This document shows, piece by piece, positions 43,941-55,137 of a stretch of 64,000 nt of DNA; within the stretch, counting starts at the first letter, position 1, and the number at the start of each line of letters is the position of its first letter. The stretch is from Nicotiana tabacum (taxonomy: Eukaryota; Streptophyta; Magnoliopsida; Solanales; Solanaceae): contig NC_134095.1 in assembly GCF_000715075.1 (NCBI RefSeq), forward strand, positions 64,113,990 through 64,177,989, given 5' to 3'. A program made the translations under genes and the position numbers. The notes below the pieces were generated by a model. That model had not been told where the DNA came from and did no database searches. It was given only the letters and a program-made list of their open reading frames with translations.

Positions 43941-45245
43941 TCAAACGTAGTATCTCTTGACTGCATCCGCATTTACTGCTGTTTCGGGGTCATTTCCTTC
44001 GATATCACCTAAATACAATGCTCCTCTCGGCAATATCTTCCTTATGATGTATGGGCCTTTCCAATTTGGAGCAAACTTCCCTTTTGCTTCCTCATGATGT
44101 GGCAGAATATGCCTCAGTACCAACTGACCTACTTCGAAATTCCTGGGTCGGACTTTCTTGTTGTAAGCACGGGCCATCCTTCGTTGGTACAACTGTCCAT
44201 GACAAACCGCGGCCATTCGCTTTTCATCAATCAAAGTCAATTGCTCTAACCGAGTCTTGACCTACTCGCTGTCTTCGATTTTCGCTTCGACAATGGTTCG
44301 AAGTGAAGGAATTTCTACCTCTGCCGGTATTACAGCCTCGGTCCCATAAACCAAAAGATAATGAGTCGCTCCTACTGATGTGCGTACCGTAGTGTTATAC
44401 CCCAACAACGCAAATGGTAACTGCTCATGCCACTATCGGGAACTTTGGATGGTTTTCCTCAAATTCTTCTTGATGTTTTTATTCGCTGCTTCTACAGCGC
44501 CATTGGCCTTTGGCCGATAAGGAGTATAATTCCTATGCGTTATTTTGAATTGCTCGCATACATCTCCCATCAAGTGACTATTCAAGTTTGCTGCGTCATC
44601 TGTAATGATAGTCGCAGGAATACCGAAACGACAGATAAGATTTGAGTGTACAAAATGCACTACAGCTTTTTTAGTGACCGACTTGAGAGTGACAGCCTCT
44701 ACCCATTTTGTGAAGTAGTCTATGGCAACCAATATAAACCTGTGTCCATTTGAAGCCTTTGGTTCGATTGGTCCAATGACGTCCATGCCCCAGGCGACAA
44801 ATGGCCAAGGCGCAGACATGAGATGCAGTTCTGTGGGAGGTGCATGAATCAGATCACCGTGCACCTGATACTGATGACACTTCCGAACGAAGCTAAAGCA
44901 ATCCTTTTCCATGGTTATCCAGTAATAACCTGCTCGAAGGATTTTCTTTGCTAAGACATACCCGTTCATGTGAGGTCCGCACGCACCTGCGTGTACTTCG
45001 TGCATGATTTTCCTTGCTTCCTCGATATCGACACATCTTAGGAGATTGAGGTCCAGGGTCCTCTTATATAACAATTCACCGCTCAGAAAGAAACCACTTG
45101 CATGTCGCCTAATGGTCCTCTTTTGATCTCCAGTAGCGTGCTTGGGGTATTCTTGTGTCTTCAGGAACCTCTTGATGTCATGGTACCAAGGCTGCGTATT
45201 TGATCCCGCCTCGATTACATTGCAGTAACCGTTTCTTTCCTTGAT
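43941..45245 (-). pseudogene. Family B integrase (copy 2, broken)
   Basis: Same domains as copy 1: zinc site, DD35E (second catalytic context reads ITDDAAN), GPY/F module. TAG at 44433-44435 is shared with copy 1. A further TAG at 44262-44264 replaces a TGG still present in copy 1 (17259-17261). The copy-1 stop at the RNase H/integrase border is absent, so one frame runs from RNase H through the integrase core (44433-45896). Confidence 0.88.
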
Positions 45246-46148
45246 TTGGATTTCCAAAGGATCGACGTGGGCGTTGCCCGGGTAGGGTAGCATTGAAGCC
45301 AAAGTAGCAAGTGCATCTGCCAGTTCATTGTGACACCTCGGGATATACCTAAACTCTATTGATGTAAAGCGCTTGCTGAGGTCCTCCACATGCTGTCGGT
45401 ATGGGATAAGTTTGACATCCCGAGTTTCCCATTCACCTTGGACTTGTCGGATAATCAGGTCAGAATCTCCCATAATCAATAAGTCTTCGACATCCTGATC
45501 GATTGCCATATGCATGCCCATGATGCAGGCTTCATACTCAGCTGTATTATTTGTGCAAAAGAAACGCAGTCTAGCTGTGGCGGGATAATGCTGACCGGAA
45601 GGCGAGATCAAAATTGCCCCAATTCCTACACCTTTGGCATTCACGGCTCCATCAAAGAACATCTTCCAAACATGAGCGTCCTCCGAGACCAGCTCTAAGG
45701 CGTTTAATTCTTCATCTGGAAAGTAGGTACTCAATGGCTGGTATTCCTCATCGACCGGATTTTCGGCCAAATGATCTGCTAGCGCCTGGGCTTTCATTGC
45801 TATGCGAGTGACATAGACTATGTCGAATTCGGTAAGCAGGATTTGCCACTTGGCTAGTCTCCCGGTAGGCATCGGTTTCTGAAATATATATTTCAAAGGA
45901 TCCAGCCTGCTTATGAGGAAAGTAGTGTGGGCTTGGAGATAATGTCTCAGCTTTTAAGCAACCCACGTTAGAGCGCAACATGTTCTTTCCAGCAGAGTGT
46001 ATTTGGCCTCGTAGCCGGTGAATTTCTTGCTAAAGTAGTAGATTGCTTGCTCCTTCTTTCCGGTTATGTCGTGTTGCCCGAGGACGCAACCGAAAGAGTT
46101 CTCCAAGACTGTTAGATACAAGAAAAGTGGCCTCCCTGGTTCTGGAGG
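45246..46148 (-). pseudogene. Family B dual RNase H region (copy 2)
   Basis: Native domain degenerate as in copy 1; archaeal-type domain intact in its catalytic words. TAA at 45954-45956 in the native domain, where copy 1 has CAA. Confidence 0.85.
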
Positions 46149-47372
46149 GACCAAGACTGGGGGATTCGAAAGGTATTCTTTGACTTTATCAAAGGCTTCT
46201 TGACACTCAGTTGTCCATTTAATCGCCACATCTTTCCTTAACAGCTTGAATATGGGCTCACACGTGCTTGTCAGCTGGGCAATAAACCGACTGATGTAGT
46301 TCAACCTGCCCAAAAGACTCATCACGTCTTTCTTTGTTCTCGGGGGAGGCAGATCTCTGATGGATTTTATCTTAGTTGGATCTAGCTCGATACCTCTCCT
46401 GCTTACGATGAAGCCCAAAAGTTTGCCCGACGGAACTCCGAAAGCACATTTGGCTGGGTTTAGCTTCAAGTCATACTTCCTTAGTCTCTCGAAGAATTTC
46501 CTCAAGTCTTGGATGTGATTATCCTGCGTCCTGGACTTGACTATCACGTCATCCACGTACACCTCTATTTCCTGATGCATCATGTCATGAAAAATGGCAG
46601 TCATGGCCCTCATGTAAGTAGCCCCAGCATTCTTCAAACCGAATGGCATGACCCGATAGCAGTAGGTGCCCCAAGGCGTGGTGAAGGCAGTTTTCTCGGC
46701 ATCCTCTTCATCCATCAGTACCTGATGATACCCAGCGTAACAATCTACGAAAGACTATATCTCGTGTTTGGCGCAATTATCAATGAGGATGTGGATGTTG
46801 GGAAGTGGGAAATTATCTTTGGGACTTGCTCTATTCAAATCTCGGTAATCTACGCATACCCGAGTCTTCCCGTCCTTTTTCGGTACCGGAACCACATTCG
46901 CCAACCATGTTGTATATTGGACTACCCGAATCACTCCAGTTTTCAGTTGTTTAGTGATCTCCTCTTTAATCTTGTCGCTGACCTCAGTTTTGAACTTTCG
47001 TTGCTTTTGTTGAACTGGAGGACAATCAGGATGAATCGGCAATTTATGAACCACTAGATCAACACCTAGACCCGGCATGTCATCATATGACCAAGCAAAC
47101 ACGTCTTTAAATTCAAAAAGAAGTTGAATTATCGCCTCTCGCGTTTTCTTGTCCGTGTGAATGCTTATTTTGGTCTCCCGGATTTCTTCAGGAGTTCCTA
47201 AATTAACCGGTTCGGTGTCATTCAGATTTGGCTTAGGTTTATTCTCAAAATACTCCAACTCTCGGTTTATTTCCCTAAAAGCTTCTTCCGCATCATATTC
47301 TGGTTCTGGGTTCATTAATTCGCAGTTAAATAGCTCATTGTGATCTGGGCGTGAAGTCTGCAAGCATGTCAT
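46149..47372 (-). pseudogene. Family B reverse transcriptase (copy 2, one stop)
   Basis: All RT motifs including YVDD are readable: the frame 45954-46715 has TAFTTPWGTYCYRVMPFG and VYVDDVIVKS. A single TAG at 46755-46757 (CAG in copy 1) splits off the N-terminal part. Starts at the conserved methionine 47372, just after the pyrimidine-rich putative intron. Confidence 0.87.
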
Positions 47373-47618
47373 ATTTAAAGTCGCATTATTATAACTGAAA
47401 GGAAAGATAAAAGGAAAAATAACAAAAATCAGAACAAAAGAAAGAATGGGAAAGCAATGAAGATTTTTTTTTTATTTTCTTTGAAAAGTTGGAAGACAAC
47501 AATGTTTACAACTTAGGAATTCAAAACAACAATGGAAAGGAAGAAAACGTTCAAGTTATGTCCTGGAGATAACTTGTGACACAGGAAAGGTGGCAGGACA
47601 GGTCTACCCGGACTTCCG

Positions 47619-48967
47619 TCAAGTCGGGAATGGCATGGCCTCCCAGTTTTGAAGTTTGGCGTTCGGCCCCATGTACATCATCTCAGCAGTGCTTGTGCCT
47701 TCACCTGGTTGAACCATGTGGATCTCGTAGAGCATCTCTCTCATCGCCCCACATATCTCCTCGATTTCCTCAGCTGTAAAGACCTCATCATCTTCTTCTT
47801 CGGCGTACCTTGGCCTGATGAAAGTTGCATATAAATCAGGCAGTGGTTGAGGTAACGTCCAACCCTCATTTTTCCTTTTCTTTGCCCACTCTTCGTCTGC
47901 TGGAGTAGGCTTGAAACCTAGTCCAAAAGGTTTCTTGGTGACTGGCAAGGTAATGGGTTCTGTTATTCCCTGAAAGGTTCGTCCAAGCCCCTTCCCTGGC
48001 CTAAATCCGTGCCGGATCATCTCTTTGGCCACCATAACCGAGGCGTTAGACAGGAAAGGCTGGGGGCAGGGTATTCCCTCTTCGTGCTGCTCTGCCAGTA
48101 CAATCTCAAAAGCTTGATAGACCGTATGTTCGCTCCCTTCTCTCGGTTCCAGATATGGGATGGATGGGTCCCGATAAATAGCATGCTCATCTTCCCCATG
48201 GACCACGATCTCTCGGTCTTCGTACTCGAACTTCACCATCTGGTGAAGAGTGAAGGCACGGCTCCTGCCGCATGGATCCAAGGTCTGCCAAGGAGAAAAT
48301 TGTTGGATTTATCCATGTCGAGCACCTGGAATGTTACTTGAAATTCGACTGGTCCTATGACCAACAACAGGTCTATTTCTCCCATGTTATCTCTCTTGAT
48401 GCCGTCGAAAGCCCTTACGCAGACATTGTTGGGTCGGATTCTTCCGGTCCCAATTTCCATTCTTTGTAGCGTGGAGAGCAGACAAATGTCAACGCCTGAG
48501 CCCCCATCCAACATTACCCGCTTGACATAATAGTCTTCGCATTTAACTGTTAGATGCAAAGCCTTGTTGTGTGCCGCTCCTTCCGGGGGTAGATCGTTCT
48601 TGCTGAAAGAGATTTGGTTGACGGCGAAGAATCTTTCTGTCATCCGCTCTAATTGTTCTACCGAGGTTTCAACCTGCACATATGCTTCATTCAGGGTTTT
48701 CAGTAAGATCTTTTGATGCTCGGTCGACCTCATTAACAAGGACAACATGGACACTTGCTCGGGGTACTTGCGCAGTTGATCTATCACTTCGTAATCCGGC
48801 ATTTTCATTTGTTGGAAGAACACTTCCGCTTCTTCAACACTTACGGGCTTCTTTGGCGGGAAGCGCCTTTGTGTGGCGTTGTTCAGTTCTTGGGTATTTG
48901 AATACCTTCCAATGAAAGTATTTTCTGGAAGTTCTCCCATGACCTCTTTACCTTTGTACATCACCAA
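47619..48967 (-). pseudogene. Family B protease with G-patch (copy 2, frameshift)
   Basis: Retropepsin (MLDGGSGVDI) is in the frame 48233-48967; the G-patch and C-terminal part are in 47619-48281. A one-base deletion near 48251-48253 relative to copy 1 separates them. The TGA between gag and protease is conserved. Confidence 0.86.
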
Positions 48968-48982
48968 TGTCTTTTGATAATT

Positions 48983-51139
48983 TCACGGCACTGTGGACGG
49001 GTTGGTCATTGGCTTTTGTGGCACGCGTCCGATAACCACTGGCTCATTCAGCCGAGGTGGTTGAATCGTCCCCAGACCACATAGGCCCCTTTCGGCACGT
49101 ACATAGGTTTTGTCTTTTTGATTCCGAAGTTCTGCATCTTCTCAGCTCGACCTCGTGGTATGTAAAGAACTCTATCCTTTACCGGTACCACTTTCTTCTC
49201 CACCTTCTTTTCAGGCACTTTCTCTATAGCTTTGGCCTCTTCCCCTTTTTCTGGTTTCTGGTCTGTTTCGGGCCCCTTTCCCGTGTCGACAATGGCAATT
49301 ATGGCTTTCAGAGCAGGGTCGAACTCTTTGTCTTCACAAATCATTCCGATCAGCGGCCCATTATTGTGAGCAGGTAATGGATTGTTAGTTACATTCGGGA
49401 TCTCCTCGTCCCTTAGCACTATTTTCCCTTGCTCTATCAAATTTTCGACCACTCTTTTCAACGACCAGCAGTCATTTGTATCATGTCCTTCGGCCCCTGA
49501 ATGATAGGCGCATCTGACTCCAGCTTTGTAAGAAGGTGACGTCGGGTTTTGCCTTGTTTGAGGGATTGGCTGCAAGAAACCCAACTGGACCAGCTTTGGG
49601 AACAAAGTTGAGTATGGTTCACCGATGGGCGTGAAAGTCCGCCTTCTGGGTGGCTCCTGAGGGCGGAAGTTATTCTGCGGGGGTTGTGGGTTATAGTGGT
49701 TGCGGTAAGGAGGCTGATTTCTGGGAGGTGGAGCTGGGCCTCGGTTGGCTTGTTGTGGTGGATGGGTATAAGGTTGGGCATTCATGACCATATAAGGTTG
49801 ATGAGCATATGCCAAATTTGAGTGGGGGTAGTAGTGTTGTGGGGTTCTTTCCCGGAAAACGGGGCCTGGGATGACGATACTCCCTTGCTTCTGAGGCTGC
49901 CATAGTCGTTTCTTCCTTCTTCTTCCCTCTTGTCATTCCTCCGGACCCACTTTGGACGGCCTGGGAGGTCGCCCTTATGGCTGCTTGACTCAGAATCCTA
50001 CCTGTTTTCAGACTATTTTCCACCATCTCTCCAATCTTGATCGCTTCCGCGAATGGCTTACCCATGGCTGACATCATGTTTTGGAAATAGTCAGACTCTT
50101 GAGCCTGGAGCAAGGTAGTGACCATTTCCACTTCATCCATGGGAGGCTTCACTCTTGACGCCTGTTCACGCCACTTAATAGCATATTCTCTGAAGCTTTC
50201 TGAAGGTTTCTTCTTTAAATTCGACAGAGAATTTTGGTCTGGCGCAATGTCGATGTTATACTGGAATTGTTTCACAAAATCTCTGGCGAGATCATCCCAT
50301 ATATGCCATCGGGACATTTCCTGGTCCATATACCATTCCAAGGCTATCCCTACTAGACTTTCCCCAAAATATGCCATTAGCAGTTCTTCTTTTCCGTCGG
50401 CTCCCCGCAATTGGTTGCAGTATTTCTTAAGATGTGCAATGGGGTCACCGTGCCCATCGTATTTTTCAAACTTTGGGGTCTTGAAACCTGTTGGCAGGTG
50501 CACGTGAGGGAACATGCATAGGTCGGCGTAAGAGACGCTCTTCTGTCCGCTCAATCCTTGCATATTCTTCAAACTTTGTTCAAGGCTTCTCATTCTCTTG
50601 GCAATCTCATTTTGTTCTGCAATTCTGGGGTTCTGATCCTGCCCAGGTGCAAGCTCGCACTGAGGCGGTAGAGGATTAGTGCTGGTAGCGAACCTAGTTG
50701 GTTCCATTGAGAACGATGGTGCTTGGAATGTAAAAGAGGATGAGTCAAAGCTTGGCTTGTACGTGGCAGGCTGTGCCGTAATCGGGCAAGGCGATGCAGT
50801 AAAGATGTTCATGCTTGCATCAGTGGATGACATTCGGGGATGAGGCTCAGAAGGCGATCCAGCAGAGAAGGCTGAGGTGGCTGGGTACCCGAATGGGGTA
50901 GCAGGATAAATTATGGGGACATTAGAAGTCCCACTCGACCTGGAGAATAATTCAGGGAATCCGGGGACGACACTTGGCGGTTCTTTCCCATTATTCCAGT
51001 CGTCCAGCATTTCCAACATGCGGAGCCGTAGGATTCTATTTTCCTCCGCAGTTGCGGATTCAGGTGTGAGGACGGCTGAGATTGAGCTCTCCTCAGAAAC
51101 ATGGATTGTTTGCAATGGAATTTCTGAAGACATTTCCAC
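48983..51139 (-). pseudogene. Family B Gag (copy 2, two frameshifts)
   Basis: Capsid domain intact in the frame 49691-51139. A one-base gain near 49846 shifts the frame in the proline-rich linker, and the zinc knuckle is in the frame 49048-49815. A one-base loss in a C run near 49073 truncates the end. Confidence 0.88.
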
Positions 51140-51703
51140 ACTTCCTTTTGACCTGGTGAAGTAAGTGTGAGTACTGCTTCTGGTCCTAACAACAGGTAGT
51201 TGAACACTTCTCCTTGACCTCGTGAAGTATGAGTGCGAGGCCAGAATTCACCAAACCAACCGTCTTTTCAAAAACCCTGGAAGTACTCAACGACAAACGC
51301 ACGGTTAATTTGCAGCAAATAACAGATAGTCAATCTCACGTTGGGCATGATGCACTTATACAGTTAAGTGGATTACTACATGTTTGCTACGAGAGCATGC
51401 ATCATTCCGGCATTTTCTTCTTATTAGTTTTTTTTTTTTTAATTTTGCAGTAAAAGAAATGCGACCGGATCCGATGAGGATTGCCTACGTATCACGATGC
51501 CTACGTGAATCAGATCATTACGTAGTTCGAAAAACACAAATGAGCGTAAAAGAAGCAACCTCTTTATTGTTGAAATGGTCTATTACAAACTACATTTTGC
51601 AAGAGAAAGAGCAAACTTTGAAAATAAACCTAGACTCAAAATAGGCTAAAAAAATCACCCTAATGGGAAAAACAGGCAAAAGATGCTAAAATGCAGGCTT
51701 GAC
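51140..51703. other. Family B spacer between ORF1 and gag
   Basis: Non-coding. Contains the recurrent motif at 51484-51528 and, on its gag side, a poly-T run (about 51430-51441, A-rich in element sense). Crosses the end of the duplication (51380). Confidence 0.6.
51484..51528 (+). promoter_or_regulatory. Recurrent inverted-repeat motif (B, between ORF1 and gag)
   Basis: CCTACGTATC, an extra CCTACGT, then GAATCAGATCA, then ACGTAGTTC. Marks the ORF1/gag boundary. Confidence 0.65.
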
Positions 51704-53761
51704 TTATGAGTGCATTATGGTTTTGAAAATTGGTGTCCGCAGGGTATCGTTCGGCCTCGCCGCGGTCCTTGGCGTGAGATCCCTTTCAAGTTGCTCCAGC
51801 TCATGCATAGTCTGCTTGACATAACCCATCACTGCCGAGAGGACGGTAACGCTGGTCATGTTCTCACATCGTAGACATCGTCTGGTGATGGCATGGGGAA
51901 TGTCCTTGATCCTATCTCTGGTTTGCTTCTTCTTTACGAGTAGGCGTTTTATCTGATCGCTACATATCTTGAATACTTGGGCATCCTGTATATGCCGATG
52001 CTTCAGTCGCCGTACTTCCAACTTCATCTGGGCTATTGAGTCGTACCAGTATCTGCTCTCAATTTGGAAATCCTTGGCCTGATTAGTTGCTTTGATCTCA
52101 AGTGCAGCCATCTCTCTCTTTATTTTAGCAACAGTTTTCTCATGGTCGCCTTCCAATTGATTCAAGTATCGGCGATGCTTATCTGTTCTCGTATCCCACT
52201 GTGCCCCGAGCTCCGCTATGACGTTTTCAGATTTCTCCAAACCATCTTGCCATTCCTTGATTTCAGTTTTTAACCTTTTTATCAGCTGCTCGTCTGATCG
52301 ACGCCTTGGCTGTTTATCTGCATCCACCCTTATCTGTTTGATCTGGGCTCTAAGCATTTCGTTTTCCTGAATTAACCTGTTCCGCTCTCCCAGATTGGTA
52401 GCAACTTGTACGTTGTGCTCATATTTCAAGCTTTCCACTTGTTGCTTCAACCTGCTGATTTCGGCGCAATAGCCTCTTTCCTTCGCTAACCAATCCCACT
52501 GCTTTTGCGATGATTCGGTGAAATTCCGGATGTGGGGTCTCTTAGCCGGCCTTTCATGCTCAAATTCCCTTCTATACCATGCAAGGTATCCCGGCGCCGT
52601 CTCTCCTTTGGCTCGATCCCGCACGCAAGTATCTGATTTCAAATATTGACACTCACTCCAAATTTGGCGAATCGTCGCTTCTGGGAATTGTCCGTTAGGA
52701 CTTATCTCAACTGCTTGGGTGCTAAGATCTTCCTCATGAGGTACTGTCTGGCATCTTCCGAACTGTCTCAAAACTCGGCAGGGTGCGTAAGGTTGAATGC
52801 TCTTAAGCCCCATTAATAAGAAATGAGTTTTAGCTGCCGACATATATAGGATCTCATCAACAGGCAACCATCCTAACGCCCATTATATTTGGCTGGCGGT
52901 AAGAGCTTGAAAGAACGAGGTCCATGCCAGGACTCCTTTAGGCAAACTGATCTCTTTGGTTCTCGTGTAAGATTCTTCTATGCAAGTCTTTTCCGGGGAA
53001 CCATGGCTCAAAATCTCGGAATGATGGCAGAGGTGCTCGGTCATCCATGTCTGTAGGAGCAAGTTACAACCTTCGAAGAAATTTCCCCCAGCTTTACAAG
53101 CTGTAAGAGCTCGAAAGATGTCAGATACCACCATAGGCGCGAAAGTACTGTCACTTTGCGTGAGTAAAGTGCTGACGACCCCGGATATCTTCAAATCAAT
53201 GTTTTCGTCTTTCCTTGGAAATACCAGAAGGCCCAGGAACATCATCATGAACGCTACCCGTCTGTGCTTGTCCCACTTCTGACGAACACCTTTGCTGCAC
53301 AGTTTGTTGATTGGATTATTGAATCCCCCCTCATGACCGTACCTATCATATATGAAGCATGGAGTACAAAATCCGGCTGCCAGATCCGGGTTGTGGACTA
53401 TTCTAGGTATCTTCAATGAATCTAGGAACCTATGTACCGTGACAACTCTTGGGGCGACCAAGTATTTTTGCCTCAACGGAAGTTCAGCATTCCCGATGTA
53501 TCCGGCCATTTCTTCCAAAGTCGGGGTGAGTTCAAAATCAGAGAAATGGAAAACATTGTGCGCCGGGTCCCAATAGGTAACCAAAGCTCTTATGATATCT
53601 CCCCGAGGCTGGATTTCCAACAAACCCACGAGACCTTTCAGATATTTCTTGACCTCATTTTGTCCTTCAGCACCTAGATCATTCCACCATAGCCGTAACT
53701 TGACAGGGATTTTGGTCATTATTGAAAAATGTTCATTTTGCATCGTGCTCATCCTGCACAT
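51704..53761 (-). pseudogene. Ogre-type ORF1 upstream of gag (one stop)
   Basis: A frame of about 685 codons broken by a single in-frame TAA (52883-52885) into 292- and 387-codon parts. The N-terminal part (LWWNDLG, WDPAHNVFHFSDFELTPTLEE, FPRKDENIDL) resembles plant retroelement proteins annotated as DUF7745, related to plant mobile domains; this is recognition from memory. The C-terminal part is rich in heptad-like E/K/Q/L sequence (about residues 430-580 overall), a probable long coiled coil. No catalytic motif seen. ORF1 of Ogre elements has no known function; a coiled coil suggests oligomerisation or RNA/protein scaffolding. Present only in the full-length copy. Confidence 0.75.
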
Positions 53762-55115
53762 TTATTAAGGTGATTTTAACAAAAATGACTTGACTCAAAA
53801 ATGTTTTACAAAGGGGATCAAGTTTTGAACACGGCCTTTAAACACTTTGAGGACGAAGATTTTAAGGTTGTGTGGGTCAACTGGACAAAAATGCTAAACA
53901 AGACCCAAAGGTGGCTGTTTATGCAAAGTCAGCCTTCCGGCGTCCCTTTTCGGGAACATTCGGCTATTTATGACAAAACAACATCACCTGACTTATTTAT
54001 GACTCTTTTAAAATTCGACACATCTTTTTTTTATTATTATTTATTTATTGATTTTGGCTATTTTAGCAAAAATGGGGGTTGAACCCGACGAGGATTGCCT
54101 ACGTATCTCACATCCGGTGAGAATCAAACCGGCGTAGTTCGGGAATATCGTGAATAGAGAAAATCAAATAAACCTAGAAATCAAGAATACGTATTTTTAT
54201 TATATTTTTTTTGAAAAGAGATAAAGACATAAAGAAAATATTTATTTTTTTAGGAAATATTTGGACTATTAGTCTGAATTTATAAAAAGGGGTACTGCGA
54301 AAGAAACAACATTTTTTTTGAATTATGAATTTTCGGTTTTTTTTTTACTTTTAAATAAATACTTTCTTTTTTTTGAAAGTGATAAAAAGAAAACTTTTAT
54401 ATATTTTTTTTTTAAAAATCAAAGTAGAAGACAATCTTTTTTTTCTTTTTTTTTTTATATATTTTTTAGAAGAAATTCCGGCGAGGTTTCGACACTACTC
54501 GGACATTGGTTTTTCCAAAAGAAGTAATTATCTCCCTACGCTGTTATTTTCTCTTTTATTTTTAGAAACCGGTCAGCATGCGTAACTGAAGTAAATAAAT
54601 GCGCAAAACAAATAGGATGCAGCAGGATGGTCTTTTCATCTCAGGTTGCCTGTCCTAGACAGACCCAACCCCTGTATTGTGTCCGCTAAGTCCAATGCAA
54701 CATGATGCAAATAAGCGTTCCTACTAGGGATCCGGCATGAAGTTTCGTTATACTAGGTTCACAACCTGGGTATTTGTTCTAGACTGTGTACCCAAGCGGA
54801 CAACTCGAGTCGAGGAGGGGGCTACGTACCGGGGACCCGCGAGATCGTCCGGCTTTGTAACTTGTCCGACCTCTTTCTTATTTCAGGTATTGACACTAAC
54901 AGAATAGGGAGTCTCGACCAGCGAGCTTCTCCCCGGAGGTAAGAAGAGAAGGGTTTCGGCACAGTTTATATACAGTTCAGATAATATCAAAGCGGTAAAA
55001 GACAACATTTAGCGCGTTATGCAAAAACATGTAATAAAGATCAGATAATAAAGCCAAATATAACAATTATTCTAAGCTTGAATTCTTGAACCCTGAACCA
55101 GTGGTTCTGGGTTAA
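53762..55115. other. Family B 5' leader region
   Basis: Untranslated leader between primer-binding site and ORF1. Holds the recurrent motif (54098-54140), a strongly AT-rich stretch with poly-T runs (about 54020-54480), and a more complex part (54481-55115) that could include packaging signals. Plus-strand frames here (53801-54082, 54318-54585) come from low-complexity sequence. Confidence 0.6.
54098..54140 (+). promoter_or_regulatory. Recurrent inverted-repeat motif (B, upstream of ORF1)
   Basis: CCTACGTATC, then GAGAATCAAACC, then GGCGTAGTTC. In element sense it follows the AT-rich part of the leader and precedes ORF1 by about 340 bp. Confidence 0.65.
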
Positions 55116-55133
55116 TCCCCAGCGGAGTCGCCA
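55116..55133 (-). promoter_or_regulatory. Primer-binding site of family B
   Basis: The minus strand reads TGGCGACTCCGCTGGGGA, four bases (GCTC) after the end of the 5' LTR. It begins with TGG, complementary to a tRNA CCA end, as expected for minus-strand primer annealing. I cannot assign the tRNA with confidence. Confidence 0.8.
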
Positions 55134-55137
55134 GAGC

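Larger units (their letters stand above)
24379..51380. repeat. Tandem segmental duplication, copy 2 (27,002 bp)
   Basis: Copy 2 begins inside the A pol gene, exactly where B internal sequence stops in copy 1 (24378/24379). It ends at the matching base of the B element (51380). Beyond 51380 the B element continues with its true 5' part (ORF1, leader, 5' LTR), so copy 2 preserves the ancestral arrangement at its right end. The left breakpoint joins two unrelated contexts with 2-3 bp of possible microhomology (ACA). A 27 kb repeat at about 99% identity is also what concatenated haplotypes would look like. Confidence 0.92.
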
